This document shows positions 61,329-64,000 of a stretch of 64,000 nucleotides of DNA, in pieces. Under the pieces are notes generated by a model. The model was not told the DNA's origin, ran no database searches, and saw nothing but the letters and a program-made list of their open reading frames with translations. Origin of the DNA: Streptomyces sp. NRRL F-5122 (lineage in GTDB: Bacteria; Actinomycetota; Actinomycetes; Streptomycetales; Streptomycetaceae); contig NZ_LMWH01000254.1 in assembly GCF_001507435.1 (NCBI RefSeq), positions 186,001-250,000 of the forward strand, in the 5' to 3' direction. Made by a program: the position numbers and the translations under genes. Each line of letters begins with the position of its first letter. Position 1 is the first letter of the stretch.

Positions 61329-61364
61329 GATCCTCAAAGCTCCATCGATCGTCTCTGCCTGCGG

Positions 61365-61393
61365 AAATGAAAAAGCCCCTCGCACAGGAGGGG
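61365..61393 (-). terminator. leuS attenuator terminator
   Basis: On the minus strand CCCCTC-CTGTGC-GAGGGG is followed by CTTTTTCATTT, a true U-tract terminator about 35 bp before the leuS start. Combined with the upstream leader peptide it is the textbook layout of transcription attenuation. Confidence 0.8.
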
Positions 61394-61442
61394 ACGCCGC
61401 GCCGATTCCCACCATCCGATTCGCCCGGGTGGTCGGGACTGA

Positions 61443-61481
61443 TCAGCGCGGCTCGCTAAGCAGAAGGCGTACGGCACGCAT
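61443..61481 (-). CDS. leuS leader peptide (Leu-rich)
   Basis: A 12-codon frame reads MRAVRLLLSEPR and stops 50 bases before the leuS terminator hairpin. Leu codons CTT-CTG-CTT include two rare CTT codons. Translation stalls here when charged tRNA-Leu is short, preventing the terminator. No strong ribosome binding site precedes the ATG, so the transcript may begin close to it. Confidence 0.75.
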   Translation of the reverse strand: MRAVRLLLSEPR

Positions 61482-61788
61482 GGCGTCAGAGTACCGCAGC
61501 GCCCGACGGCGCCGCGACGGGCTTCCGGTCGGCAGACCAGGAGGCGGTCCGAGTGAACCCAAGAGGGGGCGCAAACGTACTCAGACACCGACGGTCGAGT
61601 TGTGAAGGCCTCGAAAAGCTGAACAAGGTTCAAATGTTACTTCGCGTAACGGCAGCTAGTCGGACATCACTACCAACCCGTTGCCCTTTGATAACAACGC
61701 AATAACTCAAACCTCGTACTGCTCGGTTTGGAGCCCCTTAGAGTGCGGCAGCGGGACCGCCTTCCCGAAACTGTTCGGAGTTGCCCCC
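61482..61788. promoter_or_regulatory. Divergent promoter region of leuS and the ferric-reductase-like gene
   Basis: 307 bp without a gene. It is less GC-rich near 61590-61740, with AT-rich blocks such as GATAACAACGCAATAACTC around 61690, where the promoter for the gene at 61789 probably lies. GGAG ten bases before 61789 is its ribosome binding site. No exact promoter elements could be fixed. Confidence 0.4.
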
Positions 61789-63090
61789 ATGAACCCTCCC
61801 CGTAGTAACAGCTCGATTCCCAAGCCCGGCCGCTCGGCCTACGGCGTGGTGTCGGCTGTCGTACTGCTGCTTATACCGGTCGTCGTGCTCGCGGGCGGAA
61901 ACGCAGTCCGGGACTTCCTCAACTTCGGAGCGGGCGTCCTCTCGCTCGTCTCCCTCAGCTGCTCGGTGATCTGGGGTCTCGTCGCCCAGGACCGGATCTT
62001 CCTCAACATCCGCCAGCGGATCGTGGCGCAGGCCGTCCACCGGACGACGGCGGTCGCCTCGATCGCCTTCCTCCTGGTGCACGTCACGGTCAAGCTCGCG
62101 CTCGACCACACGGTTCTGATCGCCGCGCTGGTCCCGTTCAGCCTCGGCGTGAGCGGCTCGGCGGGACTCATCGGCCTCGGTTCCCTGGCCGCCCTGCTCA
62201 TGATCTTCGTCGGTGTCACCGGGGCCCTTCGCGGCAACTTCGCCTCCCCCGCGCCGGTCGCGGCGCGCTGGCGGGCGATGCACATGCTCGCCTACCCGTC
62301 CTGGTGCGCCGCGCTGGTCCACGGCCTGTACGCGGGCCGGGCCGCCAAGCCGTTCTTCACGATCTCCTACGAGCTCTGCCTGCTCGGGGTCATGGCGGCG
62401 CTCGCCCTGCGCGCCGCGCCGCGCCCGTTCAAGCGGAAGGTGGCGGACCGGATCTTCGCGATCGTCGGATCCGGCGATCGGTTCGGACGCGACGATCTGG
62501 ACGCCAGTCGGGCCCGCAACGCGGAGGCCGCGGCCGCCATGGCGGGCTTCGGACCCCGGTCGGCGGACCGTGGCGCCGCCACCGAGGGACTGATCCCCTC
62601 CCAGCCCTCCACGTCCCTGTACGACACCCCTCCGGCCCGCACCATGACCCCCGAGTCCGGCAACGGCTTCGCCGCCGCCTACCGGGCCGTCTCGGCCACG
62701 CCCCGCGCCCAGGGACCGATGACACCCGACGCGACGCAGCGCATGAACCCCGTGACCATGCAGCAGACGGGGGCGATGCCGCGGGTCGACGGTCCGGGCA
62801 GCACCTCCGGCAGCTGGCCCGTCCCCTCCCCGCCGCCCGTCGGCGAGGCGCCCCCCTCCGCATACGACCCGCTCCAGGACACCGGATACAACATCCCGAC
62901 CTATGGCAGTTCCGGATACGACGGGTACGGCGGGGGTGAGATGTACGACACGAGTGAGACGAACAGCCCCTACGGCACGTACAACTCGAACAACACGTAC
63001 AACAGCGGTCCCGCGACTGACACGGCCCCCGGCGCCTACGGCACACCGGGTGCCGGCGAACCCTGGAACGCGCCTTCCGGAGGCTTTTAG
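61789..63090 (+). CDS. Ferric-reductase-like (cytochrome b-type) membrane protein with disordered tail
   Basis: 433 residues. An N-terminal membrane domain of about six helices (residues 15-235) contains His pairs in helices (AVHRTTAVASIAFLLVHVTVKLALDH; MHMLAYPSWCAALVHGLYAG) fit to bind heme b. The rest (about 200 residues) is low-complexity, rich in Pro, Ser, Thr, Tyr, Asn and Gly, ending YNSNNTYNSG and GAYGTPGAGEP. It is coupled to a NuoF-like gene whose GTG shares the last G of its stop, suggesting electron transfer between FMN and membrane heme. The substrate is unknown. Confidence 0.8.
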   Translation: MNPPRSNSSIPKPGRSAYGVVSAVVLLLIPVVVLAGGNAVRDFLNFGAGVLSLVSLSCSVIWGLVAQDRIFLNIRQRIVAQAVHRTTAVASIAFLLVHVTVKLALDHTVLIAALVPFSLGVSGSAGLIGLGSLAALLMIFVGVTGALRGNFASPAPVAARWRAMHMLAYPSWCAALVHGLYAGRAAKPFFTISYELCLLGVMAALALRAAPRPFKRKVADRIFAIVGSGDRFGRDDLDASRARNAEAAAAMAGFGPRSADRGAATEGLIPSQPSTSLYDTPPARTMTPESGNGFAAAYRAVSATPRAQGPMTPDATQRMNPVTMQQTGAMPRVDGPGSTSGSWPVPSPPPVGEAPPSAYDPLQDTGYNIPTYGSSGYDGYGGGEMYDTSETNSPYGTYNSNNTYNSGPATDTAPGAYGTPGAGEPWNAPSGGF

Positions 63091-64000
63091 TGAACGAGGC
63101 CCTGCCCGACGTCCCAGAAGTCCGTGTGGTCGGACTTCCGCAGCTCACGTCGGGCTTCGACCTTGTCGAGAGACTCGACCTCCCCATGCACCTCAAGGTG
63201 CACGGCCCCCTCGAACCGATGGGCGGCGAACAGCTCGCGCAGCTGGCCGAACAGATCTCCCTGAAGGGGCGGGGCGGGGCGGGCTTCCCCTTCCACAAGA
63301 AGCTGCGGTCGGTCGCCGAGTCGGCGATCCGCCGTGGCATCCGGCCGGTGGTCGTCGTCAACGGCAGTGAGGACGAGCCGGCCTGCCGCAAGGACACGGT
63401 GCTGATCAACCGTGCCCCGCACCTCATCCTGGACGGCGCCCTGCTGGTCGCCGAGGCCCTCGGCGCGCGGACACTCGTGATCGGCGTGACCCGGGCCTCC
63501 ACGGAGCGGTCGATGGAGCAGGCGCTGGCCGAGCGCGGCCTGAGCGACCGGCGTGGCGCGCCCATACGCGCGCGCGTGCAACGCAACCCGGTGCGCATGG
63601 TCACCGGTGCCGCCGCGTCGCTGGTCCGATCCATCGACGGCGGTCCCGCGATCCCGCCGGGCCGCAAGACGAGCGCATCGCAGAGCGGCGTGGGCGGCGC
63701 GCCCACCCTGCTGTCGAACGCCGAAACGTTCGCCCAGCTGGCGATCGCCGCCCGCATCGGCGCCGAGCGCTACTGCAACACCGGTCTGTACGACGAGCCC
63801 GGTACGGTCATGCTCACCGTCTCCGGCGCGGTCAGCCGTCCGATGGTGATCGAGGTCCCCACGGGTGTGCCGCTGCGGTACGTGCTCCAGCTGGCGGGCG
63901 CCCCGCCGCTCCCGCAGGGCGTGCTGACCGGCGGCTACCACGGCAAGTGGATCGACGCGGCGACGGTCGACGAGGCGATCGTCTCGCGCAACAACCTCGA
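63090..64000 (+). CDS. NuoF-like flavoprotein (3' end outside window)
   Basis: At least 303 residues, cut by the window end. GTG start with GGAGG eight bases upstream. The FMN-binding loop GRGGAGFP is at residues 60-67 and NGSEDEPACRKDTVLI follows, as in NuoF subunits of complex I. An SLBB-like segment occurs near residues 230-290 (TVMLTVSGAVSRPMVIEVPTGVPLRYVL). The Cys cluster for the iron-sulfur centre would lie beyond the window. No other nuo genes are here, so it is a stand-alone paralogue, probably an NADH dehydrogenase partner of the heme membrane protein. Confidence 0.85.
   Translation, partial: MNEALPDVPEVRVVGLPQLTSGFDLVERLDLPMHLKVHGPLEPMGGEQLAQLAEQISLKGRGGAGFPFHKKLRSVAESAIRRGIRPVVVVNGSEDEPACRKDTVLINRAPHLILDGALLVAEALGARTLVIGVTRASTERSMEQALAERGLSDRRGAPIRARVQRNPVRMVTGAAASLVRSIDGGPAIPPGRKTSASQSGVGGAPTLLSNAETFAQLAIAARIGAERYCNTGLYDEPGTVMLTVSGAVSRPMVIEVPTGVPLRYVLQLAGAPPLPQGVLTGGYHGKWIDAATVDEAIVSRNNL

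Noticed and set aside
58680..61370. 896-codon plus-strand frame opposite leuS
   Set aside because: Antisense shadow of leuS with repetitive Val/Asp/Gly composition.
61327..61605. 92-codon plus-strand frame across the leuS leader
   Set aside because: It is the complement of the attenuator and leader peptide; no ribosome binding site or family.

Overview
The window is very GC-rich, strongly GC-biased at third codon positions, gene-dense and full of GTG starts and 4-bp start/stop overlaps. Together with the gene set (hrcA-dnaJ preceded by a CIRCE element, DUF3097 next to hemW, phoH-ybeY-CBS-era, comEA/comEC, a SpoIIE-type phosphatase beside a HAMP-array kinase) this points to the chromosome of a Streptomyces or very close relative. 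Most of it looks like core chromosome. I saw no prophage, insertion sequence, CRISPR array, rRNA or tRNA gene.

Layout. (1) 1-9.4 kb: a carbohydrate scavenging locus. A GntR/FadR-type regulator faces a five-gene operon: Tat lipoprotein binding protein, permease, a fused permease-ATPase, an ATPase, and a DapA/NanA-superfamily lyase. A secreted BNR-repeat sialidase converges on its end. The simplest reading is release, import and cleavage of sialic acids or a related keto-sugar acid. (2) 9.4-13.9 kb: a zinc-ribbon/TerB-like protein, leuA with a Leu-rich leader peptide and alternative RNA stems, then a cytoplasmic protealysin-like M4 protease with its emfourin inhibitor gene. (3) 13.9-16.5 kb: GH1 glycosidase plus an MFS transporter. 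(4) 16.7-22.2 kb: phoH, ybeY, a CBS/CorC membrane protein, an MmcQ/YjbR protein, a catalytically degenerate cytidine-deaminase fold protein and era. A lone P-II gene and a 34-bp tandem repeat sit between the last two. (5) 22.2-26.6 kb: PfkB kinase, glucarate dehydratase, 5-dehydro-4-deoxyglucarate dehydratase and a divergent IclR regulator with a candidate operator. (6) 26.8-36.9 kb: MFS transporter, adenine-type deaminase, RNase Z, HIT protein, tricorn protease, a lipoprotein, a VOC protein, rsmE and a nitronate monooxygenase-like flavoprotein. (7) 37-42 kb: hrcA-dnaJ under CIRCE, DUF3097, hemW.

(8) 42-45.6 kb: a SpoIIE phosphatase with an N-terminal anti-sigma-like ATPase domain, divergent from what resembles the osaAB stress kinase/regulator pair. 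The kinase has lost its middle and the regulator carries a one-base frameshift. (9) 45.6-61.5 kb: acyl-CoA ligase, lepA, rpsT, holA, arylamine N-acetyltransferase, comEC-comEA, a DegV protein, a membrane-anchored coiled-coil protein, and leuS with its own Leu leader peptide and terminator. (10) 61.8-64 kb: a ferric-reductase-like membrane protein translationally coupled to a NuoF-like flavoprotein cut by the window end.

The most interesting items are the sialidase/fused-transporter locus, the two leucine leader attenuators controlling synthesis and charging of the same amino acid, the protealysin-emfourin pair, the decayed kinase/regulator system, the orphan P-II beside the tandem repeat, and the heme-membrane/NuoF electron-transfer pair.
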